8,317 bases of DNA from positions 1 to 8,317 of the forward strand of contig JASLAV010001027.1 of assembly GCA_030146905.1 (NCBI GenBank). The letters run 5' to 3'. Both the position numbers and the translations under genes were made by a program. A model generated the notes under the pieces. That model saw only the letters and a program-made list of their open reading frames with translations, ran no database searches and was not told the origin of the DNA. This stretch comes from Lentzea sp. (lineage in GTDB: Bacteria; Actinomycetota; Actinomycetes; Mycobacteriales; Pseudonocardiaceae). Of this stretch, positions 1 through 6,244 are shown in pieces (positions within the stretch are counted from its first letter, which is position 1; every line of letters starts with the position of its first letter).

Positions 1-104
1 TCAGGATCGACGTTGCGAGTGCCGTTGACGACTCTTGACACCGTCGCGCGCGACACGCCCGCGACTTTCGCGACGTCCTCCAGCGTGGGCGCACCCTTGG
101 TCAT
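1..104 (-). CDS. LacI-family transcriptional regulator, N-terminal fragment (runs off left edge)
   Basis: Only the first 34 codons are inside the window. They begin MTKGAPTLEDVAKVAGVSRA and continue into TVSRVVNGTRNVDP, the textbook LacI/GalR helix-turn-helix: TLEDVAKVAGVS is the first helix and turn, ATVSRVVNG the recognition helix, with the hinge and sugar-binding domain outside. Family knowledge: such proteins are cytoplasmic dimeric repressors that bind palindromes with a central CG and release them on binding a sugar. The gene lies 39 bases downstream of the glycoside hydrolase on the same strand, so it is probably its local regulator and could be co-transcribed with it. The ATG at 104 is chosen because the HTH begins a few residues later, as usual for the family. 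The ribosome-binding site ahead of it is poor, with no clear GGAGG. A palindrome in the gap (125-138) suggests it controls itself. Confidence 0.93.
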   Translation of the reverse strand, partial: MTKGAPTLEDVAKVAGVSRATVSRVVNGTRNVDP

Positions 105-124
105 GCACCGGTTCTACCACGTCT

Positions 125-138
125 GGAGAGCGTTCTCC
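125..138. promoter_or_regulatory. Putative LacI-type operator in front of the repressor gene
   Basis: GGAGAGCGTTCTCC is a 14-bp palindrome with central CG and one mismatched pair (6 of 7 pairs match). It sits in the 39-base gap between the hydrolase stop and the repressor start. Read on the minus strand it matches 9 of 14 positions of the Streptomyces CebR box TGGGAGCGCTCCCA (from memory). It shares GGAGAGCG with the palindrome at 3445-3458. LacI-family operators typically have this size and central CG, so autoregulation is inferred. As RNA the same bases could form only a 5-bp stem, which is weak for a terminator. Confidence 0.5.
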
Positions 139-143
139 CAACA

Positions 144-3100
144 TCAAGAAAGCCCGGCCACCTCCGTGTCCGTGAGCGCGCGGCCGACGACGCTGACGTC
201 GTCGATCGCACCACGCCAGAAGTCGACGTTGCGGCCCTCGAACTTGGCCCGTCCCACCGTGAACGCGCCCGTGCTCACCAGCGCGGCACCCGCCGGCGCC
301 GTCGCGACCTTCACGCCGTCGACGTAGAGCCGGATCTCGTTGCCGGCGCGCACGCCCGTGAGCTCGTACCAGCGGCCGACCTCCGGCATGACCTCGAACC
401 GGGCCCGGTTGCCGCCGGGCGTGCTGAACGCGAACGCGCCCTGCCCGTACTGCAGGTAGAAGGGGTTCTCCCGCTCCCTGCCGTCCTGGCTCACCGCGGA
501 CGCGTAGTTGTCCGGCACCTCGTCCAGCTTCACCCGCGCGGACACCGTGTAGTCACCGGTCGTGTCGACGACCGGGCCGTAGGTGTCCGCGGAGCCACCG
601 GTGAACTGCAGGGCGCCGTCCTTGAACGTCGCACCGGTCGGGCTGACCGTCAGCGGGTTGCCGCCACCGCTCGAGTCCTTCGCGGTCGTTCCCCTGCGCT
701 CGTCGAGGTCCCACTCGCCCTTGCCCGCGTACGGGTAGGGCTTGCCCGCGTTCGCGCCGGCCTCGATCACGCGCCGGTTGATCTCGCGGACGGGACCGGG
801 GTCGACCTTGATGCGCTTGCGGTCGTAGGTCCAGAGCCCGTTGAGCTCACCCTCCAGGTCGGTGACCTGGGTGTAGACCGACGCGGACAGCTCCTGGCGC
901 GCCTGGCCCAGGTAGAACGTGCGGGTGTTGTCGACGTACTTCGCCGTCAGCGCCGCCTTGTCCGCCACACCGCTGTAGATCGCGATCGGCGCACCCGGCC
1001 ACTGGTGGCCCGGCGTGCGCAGCGTGAAGCCGCCGTGCTCGCCGTCCATCACGACGCGCTTGCCGTCCGGCTTGGCCGGGTCGGTGTTGTTGTAGTCGTG
1101 GTGGTCGATGACGTCGCCCTTGCCGGAGTCGCCCTTCGACGCACAGCAGTTCACACCGCTGTGGGCGCTGACGATGCGGCTCGGGTCGGCGGCCTTGACG
1201 TCGTCGGTGATCTGGCCGGTGACGGTGCGGTCCCACTCGCCCCAGCCCTCGTTGAACACGATCCAGGCGTAGATCGACGGGTAGTTGTGCAGCTGCTGCA
1301 TCAGCTCGCGGCTCTCGTTCAGGAAAGCCTGCTGCGCGACCGGGTTGCTGCCGTCCTCGACGGACACGAAGTCCTGCCACACCAGCAGGCCCAGCCGGTC
1401 GGCGTGGTAGTACCAGCGTGCGGGCTCCGCCTTGATGTGCTTGCGGACCGCGTTGAAGCCGAGGTCCTTCTGCGCCTTCAGGTCGAACACGAGCGCGTCG
1501 TCGCTCGGCGCGGTGTTCAGGCCGTCCGGGTAGAAGCCCTGGTCCAGCTGCATCAGGTTGAAGATCGGCTGGCCGTTGAGCGTCAGCTTCGGCGTGCCAC
1601 CGACGTTCGCGATGCCGGTGGAGCGCATGCCGAAGTAGCTCTTGACCTTGTCGCCGCCGAGCTTGACCTCGAGCTGGTACAGGTACGGGTCGTCCGGCGT
1701 CCACAGGTGCGGGTTCGGCACCGACAGCTTGAGGGCGGAGTTGGCCGGTCCGGTGACCGCGCCGACCTGCTTGCCCCGCGCGTCCTTCGCGACCGCCGTG
1801 ACGGTGGCGTTGCCCGCGGACTTGACGTTCACCGCCAGCGAGCTGGTGGCGAGGTCCGGCGTCGTCTTGATCTCGTCGATGCCCTTGTCCGGCACCGGCT
1901 CCATCCACACCGTCTGCCAGATGCCCGACGACGGGGTGTAGAAGATGCCGCTGGGGTTGGGCGACTGCTTGCCCTTGGGCTGGTGCGGGCCGGTCGTGTC
2001 GGTGACGGCGACGACGATCTCCTGGTCACCACCGCGCTTGAGGGCGTCGGTGATGTCCGCGCCGAACGCCGTGTAGCCGCCGGTGTGCTCGGCGACGAGC
2101 TTGCCGTTCACCCAGACCTTGGCCTGGTAGTCGACCGCGCCGAAGTTGAGCTTCAGGCGCTGCCCGCTGCCGATCCGCCAGTCGTGCGGGACGGAGACCG
2201 TGCGGCGGTAGAACATGTGGTCCTCGTGCCGTTCGATCCCGGAGAGCTGCGACTCGATCGGGAAGGGCACGATCACCTTCTCGGGGAGCTTCCTGCCGAA
2301 CGCCGGCTGCTGCCCCGCCTTGGCGGCCGAGAACTCCCACGGGCCGTTGAGGTTGAGCCACTTGTCGCGTTCCAGCTGCGGCCGCGGGTACTCCGGCAAC
2401 GGGTTGCGCGTGTCGATCTTCTCGCCCCACGGCGTCCTGAGCCGTTCCGCCGAGGTGTTGGTGACGACCCGTGCGGCCTTCTCGACCTTCTTGCCGTCCA
2501 CGGCGAGCGCGCCGGCGCCGTCGTAGTAGATCCGCACCAGCTGGCTCTTCAACACCCTCTCGGCCAGCCGGATCGTGAGGCGGTTGCGGCTCGTGGTGAC
2601 GACCGAGATCGGCATCGGCGTCGCGTCGACCTCGATGAGCAGGTGGTCCTTCAGGTCGCCGGTGCCCGTGACACGGCCGTCGAAGTCGGCGGTGAGGGTG
2701 CGCCCGTCCTTGGAGATGCTCGCCGCGCGCGGCACGGCCTGGAAGCCCGCCGGCGGGGTGAACGCGGACTCCGGCACGATCTGCTTCGCGATGCTCGCGC
2801 TGGACCAGCGCAGGAACATGTTGGCGCCGCCGACGTCCTGGAACATCTCCAGCTTGAAGTCGTACTGCTTGCCAGCGGTCAGCGTGACCGGCGCGCTGGT
2901 CTGCTCCCTGTCCCAGTCGGGAACCCAGTGGTCGATCACCGGCTGGCCGTCGATCAGCAGCCGGAAGCCGTTGTCACCGATGGCGTGGAACGTGTAGTCG
3001 CCGGTCTGCGGCACGGCGATCTGCCCGGTCCACCGAGCCGTCGTGTGCTCGGGCTGCCCGGTCAGGAAGCTGAAGACACCGGTCAGGTCCGACTGGTTGA

Positions 3101-3278
3101 CCTGGCTGTCGAGCACGGTGCCGCCGAGCTTCGCGAAGTCGCGCGCGCCCGGCTCGGACATGCTGAAGTACTCGCCCTTCAGGCCGTGCACCGGCTCGGC
3201 GGCACCCGCCGGTGGTGTGCCGGGTGCGACACCCAGCGCCAGCAACAGCGCGAGGAGTACGGGGGCGGCTTTTCTCAT
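144..3278 (-). CDS. Secreted family-2 glycoside hydrolase with PA14 and LamG domains
   Basis: 1044-residue extracellular beta-glycosidase. Residues 1-26 are a Sec signal peptide (RK, then a Leu/Ala core, cleavage near AGA-AEP). A PA14 domain follows at about 32-172 (LKGEYF, DNGFRLLIDGQPVIDHW), then an SwmB-like beta-sandwich (about 183-275), the GH2 sugar-binding domain (about 300-460, WLNLNGPWEFS), the Ig-like domain (about 465-560) and the TIM barrel (about 563-845). A LamG/concanavalin-like domain ends the protein (about 856-1044). Family knowledge: retaining catalysis with two glutamates. The acid/base is E677 in FNEGWGEW and the nucleophile is most likely E747 in DGEHGG. Substrate is unresolved between beta-galactoside, beta-glucuronide and others; PA14 and LamG suggest binding to a polysaccharide. 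The start at 3278 is preferred over an in-frame ATG 20 codons upstream, because it begins the signal peptide and has GAAGGGGA nine bases ahead. Two LacI-type palindromes lie upstream and a LacI gene follows, so sugar-induced expression is likely. Confidence 0.93.
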   Translation of the reverse strand: MRKAAPVLLALLLALGVAPGTPPAGAAEPVHGLKGEYFSMSEPGARDFAKLGGTVLDSQVNQSDLTGVFSFLTGQPEHTTARWTGQIAVPQTGDYTFHAIGDNGFRLLIDGQPVIDHWVPDWDREQTSAPVTLTAGKQYDFKLEMFQDVGGANMFLRWSSASIAKQIVPESAFTPPAGFQAVPRAASISKDGRTLTADFDGRVTGTGDLKDHLLIEVDATPMPISVVTTSRNRLTIRLAERVLKSQLVRIYYDGAGALAVDGKKVEKAARVVTNTSAERLRTPWGEKIDTRNPLPEYPRPQLERDKWLNLNGPWEFSAAKAGQQPAFGRKLPEKVIVPFPIESQLSGIERHEDHMFYRRTVSVPHDWRIGSGQRLKLNFGAVDYQAKVWVNGKLVAEHTGGYTAFGADITDALKRGGDQEIVVAVTDTTGPHQPKGKQSPNPSGIFYTPSSGIWQTVWMEPVPDKGIDEIKTTPDLATSSLAVNVKSAGNATVTAVAKDARGKQVGAVTGPANSALKLSVPNPHLWTPDDPYLYQLEVKLGGDKVKSYFGMRSTGIANVGGTPKLTLNGQPIFNLMQLDQGFYPDGLNTAPSDDALVFDLKAQKDLGFNAVRKHIKAEPARWYYHADRLGLLVWQDFVSVEDGSNPVAQQAFLNESRELMQQLHNYPSIYAWIVFNEGWGEWDRTVTGQITDDVKAADPSRIVSAHSGVNCCASKGDSGKGDVIDHHDYNNTDPAKPDGKRVVMDGEHGGFTLRTPGHQWPGAPIAIYSGVADKAALTAKYVDNTRTFYLGQARQELSASVYTQVTDLEGELNGLWTYDRKRIKVDPGPVREINRRVIEAGANAGKPYPYAGKGEWDLDERRGTTAKDSSGGGNPLTVSPTGATFKDGALQFTGGSADTYGPVVDTTGDYTVSARVKLDEVPDNYASAVSQDGRERENPFYLQYGQGAFAFSTPGGNRARFEVMPEVGRWYELTGVRAGNEIRLYVDGVKVATAPAGAALVSTGAFTVGRAKFEGRNVDFWRGAIDDVSVVGRALTDTEVAGLS

Positions 3279-3298
3279 CGGCGAGATTCCCCTTCGTT

Positions 3299-3312
3299 TT
3301 ACAACGTTGTAA
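3299..3312. promoter_or_regulatory. Perfect 14-bp palindrome, probable LacI-type operator of the hydrolase
   Basis: TTACAACGTTGTAA is an exact palindrome with central CG. It starts four bases upstream of the Shine-Dalgarno of the glycoside hydrolase, about 21-34 bases before its ATG. Size, symmetry and the ACG/CGT centre are those of LacI/GalR operators, and a LacI-family gene lies at the other end of the hydrolase. A repressor bound here would block initiation or early elongation. That the neighbouring repressor is the one that binds is inference. Confidence 0.7.
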
Positions 3313-3320
3313 GAGCGCTC
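3313..3320. promoter_or_regulatory. Second palindrome abutting the operator (GAGCGCTC, CebR-box-like)
   Basis: GAGCGCTC is a perfect 8-bp palindrome directly adjoining the 14-bp operator, with centres 11 bp apart, about one helical turn. Extended on the minus strand it reads CGGGAGCGCTCTTA, matching 11 of 14 positions of the known CebR box TGGGAGCGCTCCCA (from memory). It could be a second repressor site allowing cooperative binding, or a site for a different LacI-family protein. Confidence 0.45.
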
Positions 3321-3425
3321 CCGTACATCCACGCACACAGGTCAGAGGCCGTGCTACGGCCGAATGGAGGTATCCGGCATGTCAAACCGGACAAGTTTCG
3401 CCGATGTGACCGCCTGGTGACGGGA

Positions 3426-3458
3426 GGTCTGGAGACGTTCCGGACCTGAGCGCTCTCC
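3426..3458. promoter_or_regulatory. Upstream cluster: imperfect inverted repeat plus a third GAGCGCTC palindrome
   Basis: Bases 3426-3433 (GGTCTGGA) and 3439-3446 (TCCGGACC) form an 8-bp inverted repeat with one mismatch around a 5-base spacer. It is followed at once by GAGCGCTC at 3448-3455, the same palindrome seen at 3313-3320. On the minus strand the extended site begins GGAGAGCG, identical to the left part of the site at 125-138. It lies about 150 bases upstream of the hydrolase start codon on the coding strand. An auxiliary LacI-family site is plausible; activity cannot be judged from sequence. Confidence 0.35.
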
Positions 3459-3753
3459 TGCGGCCCTGCGAAGCGGTGGCCTGGTGCCGCTCTCGGGCTC
3501 CTGGGCGGCTGCGCAGCCGTACGACGCATGCCTGCGGCCGCACCCCGGTTTCGCCGCCCACCGGCAGGCGCCCGGAGGCTGTCGCCCCCACTCGAACGGC
3601 GCCCGGTCCCCCACCCGAGCACAGCGCTCCTCGCCCACCGGCCCGCCGTGCCAGAGCCCCGCGGAGGCGTCCTGCCCGACCTGTGGCGCTCCCGCCTCAG
3701 CCCACCACACGCAGCGGCACCATCTCGAACACGAGGGTCGCCCGCGCATCCTC
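3459..3753. other. Intergenic stretch without a convincing gene
   Basis: Open frames exist on both strands, but their translations are rich in Arg, Pro, Gly and Ala and show no family motif, as expected of chance frames in very GC-rich DNA. One short piece looks more protein-like: minus-strand codons from 3783 down to a TGA at 3697-3699, in frame with the upstream zinc-ribbon gene after its stop (see findings). Within 3279-3458, on the hydrolase side, a minus-strand TTGACA lies at 3385-3380, about 100 bases before the start, but no good -10 hexamer sits at normal spacing. No RNA gene, repeat array or mobile-element end was seen. Confidence 0.55.
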
Positions 3754-3783
3754 CGGCGGCCTGACACCGATCGCGGCCCGCCG
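3754..3783 (-). terminator. GC-rich hairpin directly after the zinc-ribbon gene, possible terminator
   Basis: CGGCGGCC at 3754-3761 pairs with GGCCCGCCG at 3775-3783 (8 bp, one bulged base) around a 13-base loop. It begins right after the stop codon of the last gene of the molybdoenzyme operon. There is no U-tract, which is common for actinobacterial terminators but leaves the call uncertain. Confidence 0.4.
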
Positions 3784-4062
3784 TCAGGACGGCAGCGGGA
3801 TCTCCAGGCTCACCGTGCCGCGCAGGTCGAGCCACGCGCGGTCCCGTCCCCGCACCAGCCGCAGGACGACCTCCTCGCAGTGCGGGCAGCGCGCCACCAC
3901 CCCCGGCGCGTTCCGGTAGACCCGCAACGTCGCCACGGACCCCTGGTAGCCGCAGCCCGCGCACCGCCCGGTCGCGGTCGTCAGGTCCACCGCGAAGATC
4001 TCCCGCAGCCCGCCTGCCAGCGCGTTGCCGTCGACGTGACCGTGGTCGTGGTCGTCGCTCAT
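3784..4062 (-). CDS. Small zinc-ribbon protein (DUF6510-like)
   Basis: 92-residue soluble protein. The N-terminus is rich in His and Asp (MSDDHDHGHVDG), then an ALAGGLREIFAVDLT segment, then a four-cysteine zinc ribbon: C34-A-G-C37 and C59-P-H-C62, separated by a basic strand (VATLRVYRNAPG). The C-terminus (RAWLDLRGTVSLEIP) is a strand-rich tail. This pattern fits the actinobacterial DUF6510 family, as I recall it, whose biochemical role is unknown. It is the third gene of a minus-strand operon, 13 bases after the ferredoxin-reductase stop. The start at 4062 has AGGAG seven bases ahead; an upstream in-frame start at 4227 would lie inside the reductase gene and adds non-conserved sequence. The context suggests it helps the molybdoenzyme pair, perhaps as a metal-binding or assembly partner, but that is inference only. 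Confidence 0.82.
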   Translation of the reverse strand: MSDDHDHGHVDGNALAGGLREIFAVDLTTATGRCAGCGYQGSVATLRVYRNAPGVVARCPHCEEVVLRLVRGRDRAWLDLRGTVSLEIPLPS

Positions 4063-4075
4063 CGGTGCTCTCCTG

Positions 4076-4816
4076 TCAGCCGAAGCGTTCGGTGCGGACG
4101 CGGCGCGGGTCGTGCCCGAGCGCCACCAGGACGTCCGACGCGGTCTCGACGAAACCGGTCGGTCCGCAGACGAAGCACCGGGGGGTGAACTCCGCGGGCC
4201 ATCCGTACGTGTTGAGGGTGGCCACACCCAGCCGGCCCGGCGGCTCCGGAGATCCTTCCGGAGTCCGCCGGGTGTACACGATCTTCACGTCCAGGCCCGC
4301 GTCCTCGCGGGCGCGGCGCAGCAGTTCGTCGGCGAAGTACACGTCGTCGGGCGTGCGCGCCGAGTAGACCAGCCGGAACGGCACGCGGCTGCCCTCCGCG
4401 GCGCGGGTGCGGACCATCGCCATCAGCGGCGCGATGCCCGAGCCGCCCGCCACCAGCGTCACCGGCGCGGGATCCGAGGCACGCCACACGAACCAGCCGC
4501 CCACCGGGCCGCGCAGCTCGATCTTGTCGCCCACCGACAGCACGTCGCACAGGTACGGCGACACCTCGCCGTCCTCGACGCGTTGCACGGCCAGCTCGAC
4601 GCGGTCGCCGTCCGGTGCCGACGAGATCGAGTAGCTGCGCTGCACCGAGTAGCCGTCCTCGGCGGTCAGGCGCAGGTCGACGTGCTGTCCCGGCAGGTGA
4701 CCCGGCCAGCCCGGCACGTCGAACACGAGCCGGCGCGCGCTCTTCGTGATGTCGGTGGCCTCGGCGAGCTCCGCCACCCGCCACGTCAGTCGCCCTGGTA
4801 CCGCTGCTCGCGCCAT
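4076..4816 (-). CDS. FAD-binding ferredoxin reductase-type oxidoreductase
   Basis: 246-residue protein of the ferredoxin-NADP reductase superfamily, which moves electrons between NAD(P)H and a partner through FAD. The FAD-binding barrel is about residues 8-110, with the flavin motif R60-S-Y-S and the downstream GPVGGWFVW. The NAD(P) domain is about 115-246, with GGSGIAP at 124-130 and CGPTGF at 217-222. It has no plant-type 2Fe-2S domain, so electrons must pass directly to a partner. The ATG at 4816 has GGAG five bases ahead and lies 31 bases inside the end of the molybdopterin gene, so the two are very likely translationally coupled. The natural reading is that it reduces, or is reduced by, the molybdopterin protein encoded just upstream. 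That partnership rests on gene order. Choice between NADH and NADPH cannot be made by eye. Confidence 0.9.
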   Translation of the reverse strand: MARAAVPGRLTWRVAELAEATDITKSARRLVFDVPGWPGHLPGQHVDLRLTAEDGYSVQRSYSISSAPDGDRVELAVQRVEDGEVSPYLCDVLSVGDKIELRGPVGGWFVWRASDPAPVTLVAGGSGIAPLMAMVRTRAAEGSRVPFRLVYSARTPDDVYFADELLRRAREDAGLDVKIVYTRRTPEGSPEPPGRLGVATLNTYGWPAEFTPRCFVCGPTGFVETASDVLVALGHDPRRVRTERFG

Positions 4817-5385
4817 GGATCTCCGTAGTCGTGGTAGCCCGCGCTCTCCCAGAAGCCGGGTTCGTCCTCGATCAGCAACTGGATCCCGCGGACCCACTTG
4901 GCCGACTTCCAGAAGTACAGGTGCGGAACCAGCAACCTCGCCGGTCCGCCGTGCTCGGGCGTGAGCTCGTCGTCGTCGTAGCGGTACGCGATCCACGCCT
5001 GCCCGTCGAGGAGGTCCTCCAGCGGCAGGTTCGTCGTGTAGCCGCCGTAGGACTGGACGAGCGCGAAGTCCGCGGCCGTCTCCACGTCCTCCAGCAGCAC
5101 GTCCAGCGAGACGCCCTTCCAGCGCGTGCCCAGCTTCGACCACTTGGTCACGCAGTGGATGTCCGTCGTGATCTTCTCCGCGGGCAGCTCCATCAGCTGC
5201 TGCCACGACCAGGTGTACTTCCGGCCGACCTCGGTGCTGACGGTGAGCTCCCACCGGTCGGTCGGGACGCGCGGAGTCGGTCCCGCGGTGAGCACGGGGA
5301 AGTCCTCCGCCAGGTACTGACCGGGCGGCAGCCGGACGTCCGGCGACTGGCGCCGTCCGCTGAAGCCGGGAGAGACGAGGGGCAT
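4786..5385 (-). CDS. Sulfite oxidase-like molybdopterin-dependent oxidoreductase
   Basis: 199-residue single-domain protein of the sulfite oxidase/YedY (MsrP) fold that carries the molybdenum cofactor. Visible marks are LPPGQY near residue 20, WELTV and YTWSWQQLMELP, then C78 in DIHCVTKWSKLGTRWKGV, the position of the cysteine that ligates molybdenum in this family. HGGPARLLVPHLYFWKSAKWVRGIQL (about 145-170) is the cofactor-pocket segment, and the tail is GFWESAGYHDYGDPWREQRY. It has no Tat signal and no dimerisation domain, so it is cytoplasmic and shorter than true sulfite oxidases. It is first in a three-gene operon with an FAD reductase and a zinc-ribbon protein; no haem-membrane partner (MsrQ type) is present. 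The start at 5385 (MPLVSPGFSGRR) fits the family, but no Shine-Dalgarno precedes it, so the mRNA may be leaderless. A GTG at 5421 is the alternative. Substrate unknown. Confidence 0.9.
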   Translation of the reverse strand: MPLVSPGFSGRRQSPDVRLPPGQYLAEDFPVLTAGPTPRVPTDRWELTVSTEVGRKYTWSWQQLMELPAEKITTDIHCVTKWSKLGTRWKGVSLDVLLEDVETAADFALVQSYGGYTTNLPLEDLLDGQAWIAYRYDDDELTPEHGGPARLLVPHLYFWKSAKWVRGIQLLIEDEPGFWESAGYHDYGDPWREQRYQGD

Positions 5386-5440
5386 CGTGTCAGTAGACGA
5401 CAGCGGCGCGCCGATTGCCACTGCTGATCACGGAGGTCAC
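5386..5440. promoter_or_regulatory. Compact divergent promoter region
   Basis: Only 55 bases separate the start of the minus-strand molybdopterin gene from the start of the plus-strand crotonase gene, so both promoters must lie within or overlap it. GGAGG at 5432-5436 is the crotonase ribosome-binding site, four bases before its ATG. A short inverted repeat TGTC/GACA (5388-5391, 5399-5402) is too small to call an operator. No clear -35/-10 pair is visible on either strand. Confidence 0.45.
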
Positions 5441-6244
5441 ATGGACGTGCGGGTCGAGATCACCGGTAGCACCACGGTGATCCGGATGAATCGCCCAGAC
5501 CGGCGCAACGCGGTCGACGGGCCGATGGCCGCCGAGTTGCGGGAGGCGTTCCTGGCGTTCGAGGCGGACCCCGGTCAGCGGGTGGCGGTGCTCACGGGTG
5601 AGGGCGGCACGTTCTGCGCGGGTGCGGACCTGAGCGCCGTCGGCGACCCCGCCCGGCGCAGCGAGCTCGACCTCGACGGCGGCGGCACCGGTCCGATGGG
5701 GCCGACGCGGCTGCGGTTGAGCAAGCCGCTGATCGCGGCGGTCAGCGGGTACGCGGTCGCGGGCGGGATGGAGCTGGCGCTGCTCGCCGACCTGCGGGTG
5801 GTCGAGCGCGACGCCGTGTTCGGGGTGTTCTGCCGCCGGTGGGGCGTGCCGCTGATCGACGGCGGCACCGCCAGGCTGCCCAGGATCGTCGGCCTGGGCA
5901 GGGCGCTGGACCTGATCCTCACCGGACGCCCCGTGCACGCCGAGGAGGCACTGGCGATGGGGCTGGCCAACCGCGTCGTCGAGCCCGGTCAGGCCCTGGA
6001 GTCCGCGCTGGAGCTGGCCGGGCGGATAGCCGCGTTCCCGTTCGAGTGCGTGCTCACCGACCGGGCGTCGACCTACGCGGGCCTCGACCTGCCGCTGGCC
6101 GAGGCCTTGCGGGCCGAGGGGGTGGCCGGGGTGCCGGTCGTGGCACGCGAGGGCGTGGCCGGCGCCGCCCGGTTCGCGGGCGGCGCCGGCAGGCACGGCG
6201 AGTTCGGCGCCCAGGGCGTATCCGGTGAGTCTCGTCCGCGGTAG
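5441..6244 (+). CDS. Enoyl-CoA hydratase/isomerase (crotonase) family protein
   Basis: 267-residue crotonase-superfamily protein. Family members act on acyl-CoA thioesters and stabilise an enolate in an oxyanion hole. The opening MDVRVEITGSTTVIRMNRPD and RRNAVD is typical, as are FCAGADLSAVGD (59-69, first oxyanion-hole strand) and SGYAVAGGMELALLADLRV (102-120, second). E111 aligns with rat hydratase Glu144, but the position of Glu164 falls in FGVFCRRWGVPLIDGGT, where C131 replaces it. Simple hydratase activity is therefore doubtful, and the protein may be an isomerase, hydrolase or uncharacterised lyase. The start at 5441 has GGAGG just ahead and matches the family's usual beginning; a GTG at 5387 adds an unconserved 18-residue leader. 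It is transcribed away from the molybdoenzyme operon and is not obviously linked to it in function. A hairpin follows the stop. Confidence 0.93.
   Translation: MDVRVEITGSTTVIRMNRPDRRNAVDGPMAAELREAFLAFEADPGQRVAVLTGEGGTFCAGADLSAVGDPARRSELDLDGGGTGPMGPTRLRLSKPLIAAVSGYAVAGGMELALLADLRVVERDAVFGVFCRRWGVPLIDGGTARLPRIVGLGRALDLILTGRPVHAEEALAMGLANRVVEPGQALESALELAGRIAAFPFECVLTDRASTYAGLDLPLAEALRAEGVAGVPVVAREGVAGAARFAGGAGRHGEFGAQGVSGESRPR

Noticed and set aside
847..1908. Long minus-strand frame inside the hydrolase gene in another phase
   Set aside because: Arg/Gly/Ala/Gln-rich low-complexity translation overlapping the catalytic barrel in the true frame; a phase shadow.
1005..3449. Open frame of 814 codons on the plus strand, opposite the glycoside hydrolase
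   Set aside because: The translation is dominated by Arg, Val, Leu, Asp and His without any domain. It is the mirror of a GC-rich coding strand with G/C-ending codons, and the minus-strand protein has clear GH2, PA14 and LamG domains and catalytic residues.
3299..3964. Minus-strand frame bridging the intergenic region
   Set aside because: No motif, biased composition, and it overlaps the operator cluster and the zinc-ribbon gene.
4041..4058. Short GTGGTC-type repeat
   Set aside because: It is simply the codons for the His/Asp-rich N-terminus of the zinc-ribbon protein, not an independent repeat.
3484..4188. Plus-strand frame across the same gap and the zinc-ribbon gene
   Set aside because: Arg/Pro/His-rich, no Shine-Dalgarno, and antisense to the well-supported Cys4 protein.
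5386..5421. GTG at 5421 as an earlier start for the molybdopterin gene
   Set aside because: It adds 12 residues not expected in the family, has no Shine-Dalgarno and would consume most of the divergent promoter; kept only as an alternative.
5387..5440. GTG at 5387 as the start of the crotonase
   Set aside because: It would add an unconserved 18-residue leader, while the ATG at 5441 has GGAGG directly ahead and begins at the family's usual first strand.
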